Source: Rhizobium acidisoli (GTDB lineage Bacteria; Pseudomonadota; Alphaproteobacteria; Rhizobiales; Rhizobiaceae). From it: a stretch of DNA of 64,000 bases. A program made the position numbers and the translations under genes. The stretch is taken from positions 1,426,001 to 1,490,000 of the forward strand of contig NZ_CP034998.1 in assembly GCF_002531755.2 (NCBI RefSeq), read 5' to 3'. This document shows positions 9,698 to 17,915 of this stretch, piece after piece; the stretch's first letter is position 1; the number at the start of each line of letters is the position of its first letter. The notes beneath the pieces were generated by a model. The model did no database searches, was not told where the DNA came from, and saw nothing but the letters and a program-made list of their open reading frames with translations.

Positions 9698-10192
9698 TCA
9701 GCGGGCGCCCTTGGCGATCGGCTCCTGGTAGGTGAAGCCCATGTCCCAAGGGAAGTAGATCCAGGTATCCTGGCTCACCTCGGTGATGAAGGTATCGATG
9801 GTAGGAACACCCTTCGGCTTGGCATAGACGCAGGCGAAATGCGCCCTCGGCAGCATGGCGCGCACCTGGACGGCGGTCTTGCCGGTATCGGTCAGATCGT
9901 CGACGACGAGCACGCCTTCGCCGCCGTTTTCGGCAAGCTCGGGCGCTATTCCCTTCAGCAGCGTCATGTCGCCCTGGTTCACATAGTCATGATAGGAGGC
10001 GACGCAGACGGTCTCGATCAGCCGGATGTTCAGTTCGCGTGAGATGATCGCGGCCGGAACGAGGCCGCCGCGGGTGATGCAGACGATCGCCTTGAACGTC
10101 TGATCGAGGCCGGCAAGCCGCCAGGCAAGGGCGCGCGCATCGCGGTGGAACTGATCCCAGGAAACGGGAAAGGCTTTATCGGGAAGGGACAT
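9698..10192 (-). CDS. gpt: Xanthine phosphoribosyltransferase
   Basis: 165 residues. Converts xanthine (and guanine) with PRPP to the nucleotide in purine salvage. The type I phosphoribosyltransferase signature [14 protein letters not shown] (about residues 93-106) holds the two acidic residues and the PRPP loop. [20 protein letters not shown] (38-57) is the substrate-side loop typical of Gpt. The start MSLPDKAF is chosen because GGAG lies 7-8 bp upstream, whereas the longer frame starting 18 bp earlier has no such site. It lies downstream of the universal stress gene, with three GCGCGAG repeats in the gap between them. Confidence 0.93.
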   Translation of the reverse strand: MSLPDKAFPVSWDQFHRDARALAWRLAGLDQTFKAIVCITRGGLVPAAIISRELNIRLIETVCVASYHDYVNQGDMTLLKGIAPELAENGGEGVLVVDDLTDTGKTAVQVRAMLPRAHFACVYAKPKGVPTIDTFITEVSQDTWIYFPWDMGFTYQEPIAKGAR

Positions 10193-10278
10193 CGGGCTGC
10201 TCCGCGGCATGAAAAATCAACACGCCGTTTGCCGGCGACCGGAGGGGCTTGAGGCGGCGATCGGCAAAACAAGAAATC

Positions 10279-10322
10279 GCGCGAGTTGCAACTGCGCGAG
10301 ATCGCGCGCTGCACTGCGCGAG
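10279..10322. promoter_or_regulatory. Three GCGCGAG direct repeats upstream of gpt
   Basis: GCGCGAG occurs at 10279, 10294 and 10316 (spacing 15 and 22 bp). The first and third are followed by TTG, and AGTTGCAACT forms a 10-bp palindrome between the first two. The cluster sits about 90-130 bp upstream of the gpt start and could be an operator. This is pattern only. Confidence 0.3.
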
Positions 10323-10396
10323 TTGTGCCGAGGCCCGAAGCCGTCATCGGTCGGCGCAATTAACGGAATTTGCCGGCAAAAGGCAAGAGCAGCCGA

Positions 10397-11239
10397 TCAA
10401 CGCGACAGAAGCGTCAGCGCCGTCATCGAGTGCAGCAAGGTCCTCGTCGTGCCGCCGAAGATCATCTGCCAGAGCCAGGAATGGGTATAGGCGCCCATCA
10501 CGAGAAGATCGATGCTGTCGTCCGAAAGCCGGTTCTCGATGACATGCGAGGTGTTTTTATCCACGCTTCGGGCGGTTGAAAGCGTCGTCTTCACGCCGTG
10601 GCGGGCAAGTGTCGCGGCGATATCGGCGCCTGCCGTCAGCGGCGATTGCAGCGCCGTGTCGGCCGGATCGACCGAGAAGATCTCCACCGCGTCGGCCGCC
10701 TTCAGGATCGGCAGCGCGTCGAAGGTCGCGCGCGCTGCTTCTTTCGAGCCGTTCCAGGCGATCAGCACACGCTTGATCGGCTTCGGCTGACGGATGATGT
10801 AGGGGATTATCAGTACCGGCCGGCCGCTTTCGAAGAGAAAGCTGTCGACGTCGACATGGCTGTCGGAGGGTCTGGCGGGGTCGGCCTGCGAGGCGATCAA
10901 GAGATCGGCGCTCCGCGCGCTTTCGATCAGCGGTGCGGAACCGTAGCCGGTTGACGTGGTAAAGCTGCGCCATTCGGAGGCGACGCCCGATGCTTGCGCC
11001 TTGGCGCGAAAGATCCGCTCCACCGCGATCGTCTCGCCATGCGCCATGTCCTGCAGCGCCTGCACGGCGACGGGATCGGGGATTTCCATCGGCGCCACCA
11101 GCGGCACGGCGGAGATGGTTTCGGCATGCAGGCCGATCACATGCGCGCCGCTTTCGGCGGCAATGGCGAAGGCGAAATCGGCAACGGCGGCGCTATTGTC
11201 TGCTGTATCGAGAATGGCGAGAATGGTTTTGTAAGACAT
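10397..11239 (-). CDS. Tandem-domain universal stress protein (UspA family)
   Basis: 280 residues containing two Usp folds. The first begins YKTILAILDTADNS; the second begins KRVLIAWNGSKEAARA near residue 150. The C-terminal domain carries LLVMGAYTHSWLWQMIFGGTTRTLL, close to the ATP-binding G-x2-G-x9-G(S/T) signature. Such proteins help cells survive starvation, low oxygen or oxidative stress, often as nucleotide-binding dimers. AAGGAG lies 7 bp before the ATG. A FixK/FNR-like site is centred 75 bp upstream of the start, so low-oxygen induction is plausible. Confidence 0.9.
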   Translation of the reverse strand: MSYKTILAILDTADNSAAVADFAFAIAAESGAHVIGLHAETISAVPLVAPMEIPDPVAVQALQDMAHGETIAVERIFRAKAQASGVASEWRSFTTSTGYGSAPLIESARSADLLIASQADPARPSDSHVDVDSFLFESGRPVLIIPYIIRQPKPIKRVLIAWNGSKEAARATFDALPILKAADAVEIFSVDPADTALQSPLTAGADIAATLARHGVKTTLSTARSVDKNTSHVIENRLSDDSIDLLVMGAYTHSWLWQMIFGGTTRTLLHSMTALTLLSR

Positions 11240-11307
11240 ATCAATTCTCCTTGCTCTGAAAATGGCAGGCGCGAGGCAAGGAATGCACCGGATCGTCCTT
11301 CCGCTCC

Positions 11308-11321
11308 TTGACGGGGATCAA
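11308..11321 (-). promoter_or_regulatory. FixK/FNR-type box upstream of the universal stress gene
   Basis: On the minus strand TTGAT-CCCC-GTCAA differs at one position from the FNR/FixK consensus TTGAT-N4-ATCAA and fully matches TTGA-N6-TCAA. With activation at about -41.5 it would give a 5' leader of some 30 nt. It overlaps a perfect palindrome at 11313-11332. Confidence 0.5.
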
Positions 11322-11332
11322 GCTTGATCCCC
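11313..11332. repeat. 20-bp perfect palindrome between the CinA-like gene and usp
   Basis: GGGGATCAAGCTTGATCCCC is its own reverse complement. It lies 17 bp after the stop of the CinA-like gene and could form a hairpin in that transcript, although no T-run follows on the minus strand. It may instead be a copy of a rhizobial intergenic repeat, or an operator. Confidence 0.55.
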
Positions 11333-11348
11333 GGTTCCGGCATTGTCC

Positions 11349-12125
11349 TCAAGCCTCGGCGGAATGGTTTTCGGCGATGTCCTTCCTCTGGCGGATGGCG
11401 TCGATCATGTCTTGCACCGCGGCGCCGGCCGCATCGATTGCCGCCTGCGCGCGGCCGCGAACAACGATCTCGGTCGAGAATTTCTGGCCGATATAGCGGG
11501 GGTAGGAGCCGATGCTGGTCTCCGGGTGGGCTTTCTGGATCGCCGTCAGGGGCGTGCCGATCTCGCCTTCGCCGTAAGGGCAGGCGATGGCAAGCGAGAG
11601 CACCGGCGTTCCGGTTCGAAGCGTCGGCAGCACATTGTCGACCATCGCCTGGAAGACCTGCGGCACGCCGGCCATCACATGGACGTTGCCGATGATGAAA
11701 CCCGGCGCCGTCGACACCGGATTGGCAATATGGACGGATCCGCGCGGCATGCGCGCCATGCGCTGGCGCGCCTCGGTGAATTCCATCTCGCGGCGACGGT
11801 ACATATCGGCCAGCAGCGTCATCGCCGTTTCGTCATATTCGCACGGCACCCCGAAGGCCTTGGCGATGGCATCGGCGGTGATGTCGTCGTGCGTCGGCCC
11901 GATGCCGCCCGATGTGAAGACGTAATCATATTTGCCGCGAAGCGCGTTCAGCGCCTCGACGATCGCCTCCTCATCGTCGGCGACGATGCGCACCTCCTTG
12001 AGATCGATGCCTGAAAGCGTGAGCAGATCGGCGAGGTGGCCGATATTTTTGTCCTTGGTGCGGCCGGAAAGAAGTTCGTCGCCAATGGCGAGCATGGCGG
12101 CGGTAACAACGGTGGCGTGGCTCAT
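11349..12125 (-). CDS. CinA/MoaB-like molybdopterin-binding domain protein
   Basis: 258 residues from MSHATVVTAAMLAIGDELL. The MoCF-biosynthesis/MPT-binding fold is visible as AIGDELLSGRTKDKN (near residue 13) and VFTSGGIGPTHDDITADAIAKAFG (about 68-91), the GGxGPTxDD signature. The long C-terminal deamidase domain of full CinA is absent, as in the short alphaproteobacterial forms called competence/damage-inducible protein A. The role is uncertain (pyridine-nucleotide repair or molybdopterin-related). The start is chosen at MSHAT because the 65 residues further upstream in frame are not coding-like and overlap a repeat remnant. Confidence 0.85.
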   Translation of the reverse strand: MSHATVVTAAMLAIGDELLSGRTKDKNIGHLADLLTLSGIDLKEVRIVADDEEAIVEALNALRGKYDYVFTSGGIGPTHDDITADAIAKAFGVPCEYDETAMTLLADMYRRREMEFTEARQRMARMPRGSVHIANPVSTAPGFIIGNVHVMAGVPQVFQAMVDNVLPTLRTGTPVLSLAIACPYGEGEIGTPLTAIQKAHPETSIGSYPRYIGQKFSTEIVVRGRAQAAIDAAGAAVQDMIDAIRQRKDIAENHSAEA

Positions 12126-12187
12126 GGGATGTTCCGTGATGTGAGGCTGGTGAATAGGTAGCGCCCTTCGGCCGCTTTGCAAACACT

Positions 12188-12221
12188 CGAGCATGATGCC
12201 GAAGAGCGAAGCGTCTTCCGG
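12188..12221. repeat. Truncated copy of a rhizobial intergenic palindrome
   Basis: GAGCATGATGCCGAAGAGCG followed by AAGCGTCTTCCGG resembles the complete hairpin at 30450-30497 (shared GAGCATGATGCCGAA and an inner CCGAAGA/TCTTCCGG pairing) but lacks the right outer arm. It lies just upstream of the CinA-like gene. Confidence 0.5.
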
Positions 12222-12288
12222 AATCGTGGTCCATCTCGCTCCCACTAATAAATTCAATCGTTTACGCGACGGCTGCAGGTCTCTCTTC

Positions 12289-12322
12289 GTCAATAATTGA
12301 CAAATGGGAAAATTTCCCATTT
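12289..12322. promoter_or_regulatory. Two abutting perfect palindromes between divergent genes
   Basis: GTCAATAATTGAC (12289-12301) is followed without a gap by a 21-bp palindrome (12302-12322; arms AAATGGGAAA and TTTCCCATTT around one A). They sit between the CinA-like gene (minus) and the glycosyltransferase gene (plus). Operator function is inferred from symmetry and position. Confidence 0.45.
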
Positions 12323-12477
12323 ATGCCGAGCGGTGCCAGCGGCGGCTGGGAGAATGATCCCTCCGGCCTTGGCGATCGAGAGCGAGCCGTGACTGGTCGT
12401 CGCCGTGTCGAATTTCATTCCGATCGGAGGGTTCGCGAGCTGCATCGATGCCGCTGATGAAGCGGGAAGCGCAATAG

Positions 12478-14493
12478 GTGAGAGGAATACATCCGGTCAT
12501 GACTGTCGTTGCCGCCTGGCTGGTCATTGCAGCGATTTTGCTGTTTGGCCTGACCCTCAATCGCGCTCTGGTGCTTTGGTTAAACCGCGGCGTTTATCCG
12601 CCTGTTCGTGACGCAACGGATCTGCTCTTAAGCGGTATCTTGCCGGGGATCGCCCTCGTCGGTGGTTTGGCAACCGCTCTCGGAGTGATCCATCTGCTGC
12701 GCATAGAAATCGTGCTGCCTCTTGCCGCGATTTTAATGATCTGGCGACGGAACGATGTTCTGGCGATTTTTGTCGATTTGCGCAATCTGGCGGTGATGGG
12801 TGTGTGGGCGACTGCCAGGGGCAATCCGTTTCCCCTTTTGGCGTCCGCCGCATTGATTGGCTTGATTGGGGTAATGTCGGTAACAGCGCTTTTCCCGGCA
12901 GGATCAGCGGACGTTTGGGCTTTTCAGATTCCGCTCGCGCAAAGCATCGTTTCCCATGCTGGATTTGTCACGCCGCAGATAGACAGCAATTTTTACGGAA
13001 ACATACCGCTTTTCTTCAATGTGCTTTTCGCCAGTGCATTGCTGTTCGTCGATCACTGGCTGGCGGCGGGTCTGATGAACGCGGCGATTTTCCTCGGATT
13101 TTTGTTATTGCTCACAAGCTGTTCGCACCGCTGACGGGCGGCTGGATTGTTGCTGGTTTTCTATCTGATCGCGTTCCAGGGCTTTTTTACACCAGGCGCG
13201 GCAGTTTCTCTGACAGACCTTCCCAGATCCTGTTTTTCGGTTGCAGCCGTCCTTTATCTTTGGCGCTACCTTGAGACTAGCAGGCCCTCCGAGATCGTCT
13301 CTTGTGCTTTGCTCTTGGGTGGGGCAGTCGGCGGCAAATACACCGAGCTTCAGATGGTTGGCTTGATCGGTTTGGCGCTCTTGCCGTCGATCTATCGCGG
13401 CAAAATATCGTTTTCGCTTTTTTTGACCTGCCTGGCCGCGTTCTTATCCCTTGCGGGCTACTGGTACGTCAAAAATCTCATCGTGCTCGGTAATCCTATC
13501 TATCCTTTCATCTTCGGGCATCCCGGACTTTCAGACCAGTGGATGGCGGACTACAGGCTTGAACTCGGCCGTGCTTTCGATCCGGCAAACCGGGTTTTCG
13601 TGACCGATCTGACGACCCGCCAGGGCTGGCACGACTTTTTCTTCATCCTGCATGATTGGTTTCTGGATCGCCGGCAATATGCGACCGTCGCTCTCATCCT
13701 GATCATTGGCGCGTTGCTGGTGTCGTTCAGAAGGATATTTGTGCTCGTAGCGACAACTGCGGCGATGTTCATCATCTGGTACGCCGTCATGTTCAATCAT
13801 ATCCGATGGGCGACGCCGGCCTATTTGTTATATTTTTCTACCGCTTACATCGGCGCGAGCTTGATTGTGGAAAAAATGGCAGTGAGCAAATCCGCTCAGC
13901 CGGGTGGGGTTGTGTTTGCTGTGTCCGGACGCGTGCTGGCCGGACACAGGGCCATCAATGGCCATTTGGTTACGTTTGCAGTGGCGGTTATCGCTCTTGT
14001 GGTTTTCTGTCGTCCTGCCGTCAAATTCATCTACCGCCCCAATCGGCAGCCATATTCCTGGATGGAGCAGGGCGTCATGGATGTCCTGATCGGTCGGCAA
14101 AAACTCGATGATTTTCTTGGGGCCCAGCGTGAAGGCTACATCATCTATCGCTATGTCGCGGCAAATGATTTGAGGACCGTATTTCAACCGTTCGACACGG
14201 GCAGCACCTTATATGAGGCCGCCTACACGGGCGGCAGAGATAAGGGATGGTTGCTGCCGCCCTATATATTTCCTGACTCCGAAAATGACGTGGACGCCTT
14301 CGTCAAACGCGACAACATCCGGTACTTTATCCGCGAGACCGAGAAACAGCCGTTGTTGGCCGATCGCATCGGCGCCGCCAAGTTTGCGTTGGCGGAAAAA
14401 ACCATATCGCGAATGTTGCCGGACTCGACTTTGCTGCTGAAAGACGGGTTTGGATGGGAACTGTACCGGTTCAACGGTTTTCCCTCGCAATGA
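12478..14493 (+). pseudogene. Multi-pass membrane glycosyltransferase (GT39/ArnT-like), disrupted near 13134
   Basis: Two frames in the same phase, 12478-13134 (218 codons) and 13147-14493 (448 codons), together look like one integral-membrane protein of about 670 residues. It has many hydrophobic helices, and VGGKYTELQMVGLIGLALLP resembles the ...G..KYT... element of dolichyl-phosphate-sugar-dependent transferases. A TGA at 13132-13134 interrupts it. Around 13100-13145 another frame reads IAHKLFAPLTGGW, which fits the protein better than TSCSHR-stop, so two compensating indels about 45 bp apart are likelier than a simple nonsense mutation. Either the gene is broken or the sequence has errors there. 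The start is ambiguous (GTG 12478 or ATG 12499). Confidence 0.6.
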
Positions 14494-14551
14494 AACCCAC
14501 AGGCCTGCGGTGACGCCCATCGTCTCATCGGTGGCCTGATATTATGGCATA

Positions 14552-14840
14552 TGGTGCGGACGGCGGGGGTCGAACCCGCATAGCCTAGGCCGAGGGATTT
14601 TCTTACCGCTACGGCTTTCGCCGCCGCCTTCCGGCGTTTGTGGTCTGGACTATACCTTCACCCTAGCGTCTGCCTTAGGTGCTGCCCGTCTAGTCTCTAC
14701 ACCTTCCCCTTGCGGGGCTTGGCTCGGGATTGCCATCTGACAGGTTTCCCCGACTTTGAGCAGTTCTACATCAGGCGTTTCCGCCAGTGCACTCAATTTT
14801 GGTTTAAGTCCCTTGTGTCTACCGATTCCACCACGTCCGC
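14552..14840 (-). tRNA. tRNA-Leu (UAA), interrupted by a group I intron
   Basis: On the minus strand the 5' exon (14840-14806) starts with acceptor strand GCGGACG, then a D-arm with GGTAGACAC and the anticodon stem AGGGA followed by CTT. The 3' exon (14601-14552) starts AAAATCCCTCGGCC, contains the T-loop GGGTTCGACCCC and ends CGTCCGC-A-CCA. Joining the exons gives the 7-nt loop CUUAAAA with anticodon UAA, closed by AGGGA/UCCCU. The 7-bp acceptor helix GCGGACG/CGTCCGC is perfect and CCA is encoded. The exons are separated by 204 bp within the anticodon. Confidence 0.95.
14602..14805 (-). ncRNA. Group I intron in tRNA-Leu(UAA)
   Basis: 204 nt inserted between U34 and A35, the position used by the cyanobacterial and plastid tRNA-Leu(UAA) introns. 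The exon ends in U and the intron ends in G, as splicing requires. TTGAG near the 5' end can pair with the exon CUU as guide sequence (with the U-G pair at the splice site). Conserved core segments are visible: AATCCCGAGCCAAGC (Q-like), GAGACTAGACGGG (R-like) and TATAGTCC (S-like). GACTA (14695-14691) pairs perfectly with TAGTC (14652-14648) to form P7. No homing endonuclease is encoded. The intron belongs to the small tRNA-type (IC3-like) class. Confidence 0.9.
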
Positions 14841-15252
14841 GTGGTTCTCCCTGCTAACAAAGAGAGGCGGCATTCTCAACCGATATTCAGTGGCGAGGTG
14901 CGATTCCGTTTAAACGCTGGAAACCCTCCAGCACCTGGTCGCTCGAATGTCCAGCTGCGTTCGGGAGTAAAGCGACGCTCCGGCGCGCCGATCAAAGCTC
15001 CGACAAGCAACTGCACATTAGGAAACCTTAAAGTAACGCTATGCCCATGCAGAGCGCGACAGTCGATTGTGAAATTTCCTCCCGGTCAGCGTAGAAAACT
15101 TACCACAACCCTTGCGACAGAAGCTTGTTGAATTTCGCAGGACATTGGGACAAAGTGCTGGCTGGGGTAGAGTTCGTGATTTTTACTGTTGCAATACGTG
15201 CACTTCACTTTTCATTGTGAGCGCCGGGACATGTGGTGACTTAAAAGGCAAA

Positions 15253-17184
15253 ATGGCTTTTGTTCTGAAGACCTTCGGGAGGCTGCAGCTCGTCGACGAG
15301 GAGGGGAACGCTGTCGCGTTTCCCGAGAAAGGCCTGCTGCTGCTCGCCTATTTGTTTACAACCGATCAAGGTTCGGCGGATCGAACGACCTTGGCTCGCT
15401 TCCTTTGGGGCGAGGCCGACCGGGACGTTGCACAGTCGACTTTACGGAAGGTGATTTCGAGAATTAAGGCCCGTCAGATCGATCTCGGGGTAAACATCCT
15501 TTCATCTCAGGGCAACGTGCTCACTCTCGACCGGGGGGCACTGTCGTCCGACATGCTGCTGGCCGGCGAGGGGGAAGAGGTTGAGCCGTTCTCCCGGCTG
15601 AGACAGCTGGTGACGCTGATGAACCAGCCTTTTCTCGAGCCGGTTCACAGCCATAGCCGCCAGTTTCAGCATTGGCTCGCCGAACGTGAAAATTACCATA
15701 ACGAGCTTCTCGCCAATACTTTGAGAACGGCCTCGCAGCTGGCCCAGTCGCGAAAGGACGCCGAGCTCCTGAGGAAGGCCGCGGTTATCCTGTTTCGGAC
15801 CGAGCCGAAGGATCCCGAGACGCTGCAACTGCTCATAAAGATCTTCAAGGCGGAAGGGGAAGTCGAATTACTTCGGAGCTATTTTGAACAGCGGCGCAGT
15901 GCGACATCGAAAGGCAGCGCCGCGCGCACCGGATCCGACGACGGTGATGCGAAATTCCTGCGCCCGCCATCCGCGTCGTCAACGGCGAAACTTGAGGCCT
16001 CTCTTCCCCTTGAGCCCGAAGATATCCGCATTGCCATTCCCCGCCTGGTGCTGCTTCCCCCCAGAAATCAATCCGCTCGGCCACAAGCCGGTTTCTTAGC
16101 CGCGTCTTTGGTGGAGGATATCACGATCGGATTTTGCGTCTTCAACAGCCTGGAGGTCATAGCCCCGTATTCGGCGGTTCAAATCGGCCACCAGGTGGAG
16201 ACGCAGAAGGCTTTCTTCGAACGCCATTGCGTCAACTACATCCTCGACACCCGGATCAGCAATATGGGCGATGAGGTGACGCTCTTTGCCCAACTGATCT
16301 TTTTCGATCAGAATCAGATTGTCTGGGCCGAAAGGTTCAGTCTCGATCGTATGGATCTCGCCAGAGACAGAAGAGTTGTTGCCCGGCAGATCGCTCTTTC
16401 CGTATCCAGCGAAATCGAGCGTCATGAGGCGTTGCGCGAAGATCTGAACCCGGTTGCCTACCACAGATATCTTGTCGGCAGGCGGCACCTGGCGCGGCTG
16501 ACGCTTCCGAACCTGCGGCGCGTCCGCAAGGAAATGAAGGCGGCGCTCAGCGTCAGCCCCGATTTCGCACCGGCGCTAAGTTCGATGGCGCGGACCTACT
16601 CCAAGGAATGGTTGCTGACGGCCCGGGGAGATATCGATCTTTTGCAATTGGCGGAGACCTTCGCCAAGCAGGTCACCGGGATGCGCTCGGACTTCGCTGA
16701 CGGCTATCGCGAGCTCGGCGTCGCCAAATTACTGCAGGGCGCGTTCGATGAAAGCGCCGAAGCCATGGAAGTGGCGGAAAGCCTCGCGCCACACTACGCC
16801 GACGTGATTGCCGACTACGCCGACACGCTGGTTCATTGTTCGCTCCCGGCCATGGCATTGCGAAAGATCGAACGGGCAATCGAGCTGAACCCGCTCGGTC
16901 CCGACACCTATTTCTGGACGGCTGCGGGAGCAAACTATGCCCTCGGCGAATTCGAAGCTTCGCTGGACTATATCGGGCAGATGGCCGATCCTCATTTAGC
17001 GGATAGGTTGTCCGCTGCAAATTGGGCCATGTTGGGTCATCAGGACAAGGCGCGGATTTTCGTAAGAAGGTTTCGTGAAGGCAATCCGGACTTCGATGTG
17101 GACAAGTGGTTGTCCGCAGTACCAAGTAAAGAGCAATGGCATAAAGATCTTTATCGTGAAGGCCTGAAGAAAGCTGGATTTTAA
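15253..17184 (+). CDS. Winged-helix/TPR transcriptional regulator (SARP/CadC-HilA-like architecture)
   Basis: 643 residues from ATG 15253 (AAGG just upstream; the longer frame from 15112 looks non-coding at its start). The N-terminal about 90 residues (FVLKTFGRLQLVDEEGNAVAFPEKGLLLLAYLF...ARFLWGEADRDVAQSTLRKVISRIK) form an OmpR/SARP-like DNA-binding domain. A helical bacterial-transcriptional-activation-like region follows to about 220. Residues about 285-400 (VLLPPRNQSARPQAGFLAASLVEDI...) look like the TolB-N-like domain of adenylate-cyclase/HilA-type regulators. The C-terminus holds TPR-like helices. It probably lacks a receiver and senses through the middle or TPR domain. A small gene follows 25 bp downstream. 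Confidence 0.8.
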   Translation: MAFVLKTFGRLQLVDEEGNAVAFPEKGLLLLAYLFTTDQGSADRTTLARFLWGEADRDVAQSTLRKVISRIKARQIDLGVNILSSQGNVLTLDRGALSSDMLLAGEGEEVEPFSRLRQLVTLMNQPFLEPVHSHSRQFQHWLAERENYHNELLANTLRTASQLAQSRKDAELLRKAAVILFRTEPKDPETLQLLIKIFKAEGEVELLRSYFEQRRSATSKGSAARTGSDDGDAKFLRPPSASSTAKLEASLPLEPEDIRIAIPRLVLLPPRNQSARPQAGFLAASLVEDITIGFCVFNSLEVIAPYSAVQIGHQVETQKAFFERHCVNYILDTRISNMGDEVTLFAQLIFFDQNQIVWAERFSLDRMDLARDRRVVARQIALSVSSEIERHEALREDLNPVAYHRYLVGRRHLARLTLPNLRRVRKEMKAALSVSPDFAPALSSMARTYSKEWLLTARGDIDLLQLAETFAKQVTGMRSDFADGYRELGVAKLLQGAFDESAEAMEVAESLAPHYADVIADYADTLVHCSLPAMALRKIERAIELNPLGPDTYFWTAAGANYALGEFEASLDYIGQMADPHLADRLSAANWAMLGHQDKARIFVRRFREGNPDFDVDKWLSAVPSKEQWHKDLYREGLKKAGF

Positions 17185-17209
17185 ACATCAATCGTTAGAG
17201 GGCAAAAAC

Positions 17210-17428
17210 ATGGCTACAGTTGTTGTTATTAGTGTTGATGGTCAAGACGGGCTCTGGGTCGCTGATCTGGACGCAGGTACCGTATTGCCGCTCCCGGCCC
17301 CCAAGGCGGGCGGCCTGAAAGTGGTGACCGATCTTCGCGCCACCGGCGCGACGGTGACAAAGGGCGTGAATGTGGCTGTCACGGTCAAGTCTGCGGAAGC
17401 GGCCTTCTCCGGCCATTATGACGGCTAG
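17210..17428 (+). CDS. Small uncharacterised protein (72 aa) downstream of the TPR regulator
   Basis: Preceded by AGAGGG six bp before ATG and lying 25 bp after the regulator, so probably co-transcribed. The sequence begins MATVVVISVDGQDGLWVADL, has a proline-rich centre (LPLPAPKAGG) and ends AAFSGHYDG, with no Cys and no signal peptide. The codon use is coding-like. Family and function are unknown. A regulated small effector, a peptide precursor or a secreted substrate is possible, but nothing in the sequence decides between them. A weak hairpin (GGCGC-CATA-GCGCC, 17440-17453) follows the stop. Confidence 0.65.
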   Translation: MATVVVISVDGQDGLWVADLDAGTVLPLPAPKAGGLKVVTDLRATGATVTKGVNVAVTVKSAEAAFSGHYDG

Positions 17429-17783
17429 ACTTGATGATTGGCGCCATAGCGCCGTTGCGTTCCGGATTGCGATCTTAGGAATTCGTGCACAAGCGCGAGA
17501 GACGGCGAGGGGGTATTGACCTCTTCGCCGCCGAGCACCAATCCGGCGCTGCACTGAAGGGATCATAGTCGTTCCCAGTGCCGATCAAGTGTAACGGATC
17601 TCAGCGACAGTCTATCGGCCCTGGCAATACGGGGCTCGATTCTGCTTGCCCATACCTGCATAATACCGGTTGAATATGCATATATATTGTGGATATAAGC
17701 GTGTTATTGCTTGACAAGAGCATTTTCGGTGTAAGGATTGCGCCGCGGCGGTTGAGTAAGTGTTGTCTTGTGGGAGTAAGGCG

Positions 17784-17915
17784 ATGGTTTACGATTGGAC
17801 TGGTGCCAGGGTTCGGCGCATCCGGATATTCAAGACCAGTGTCGCGCTTGTTCTGGGAACCGCGATTGCTGCAATACCGCTGTTCTTCTGGGCCGTGGAG
17901 TTTCGCGGTTTCTAG
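17784..17915 (+). CDS. 43-aa single-pass membrane protein
   Basis: GGGAG lies about 9 bp before ATG 17784. The product is a basic, Trp/Arg-rich N-terminus (MVYDWTGARVRRIRIFK), one hydrophobic helix (SVALVLGTAIAAIPLFFWAV) and a short tail EFRGF, predicted to sit in the inner membrane with a cytoplasmic N-terminus. The stop codon shares the palindrome CTAG (17912-17915) with the stop of the convergent VanZ-like gene. Function unknown. The upstream interval 17429-17783 contains no other gene; a TTGACA near 17714 could be part of a promoter. Confidence 0.65.
   Translation: MVYDWTGARVRRIRIFKTSVALVLGTAIAAIPLFFWAVEFRGF

Noticed and set aside
10279..10322. CRISPR array or tandem satellite before gpt
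   Set aside because: Only three 7-bp repeats with unequal spacing and no spacers.
14552..14840. tRNA-Leu as integration site of a genomic island
   Set aside because: No integrase, and no repeat of the tRNA 3' end was seen nearby; the interruption is an intron.
14638..14913. Plus-strand frame of 91 codons over the tRNA
   Set aside because: Lies across the tRNA-Leu exon/intron sequence on the opposite strand.
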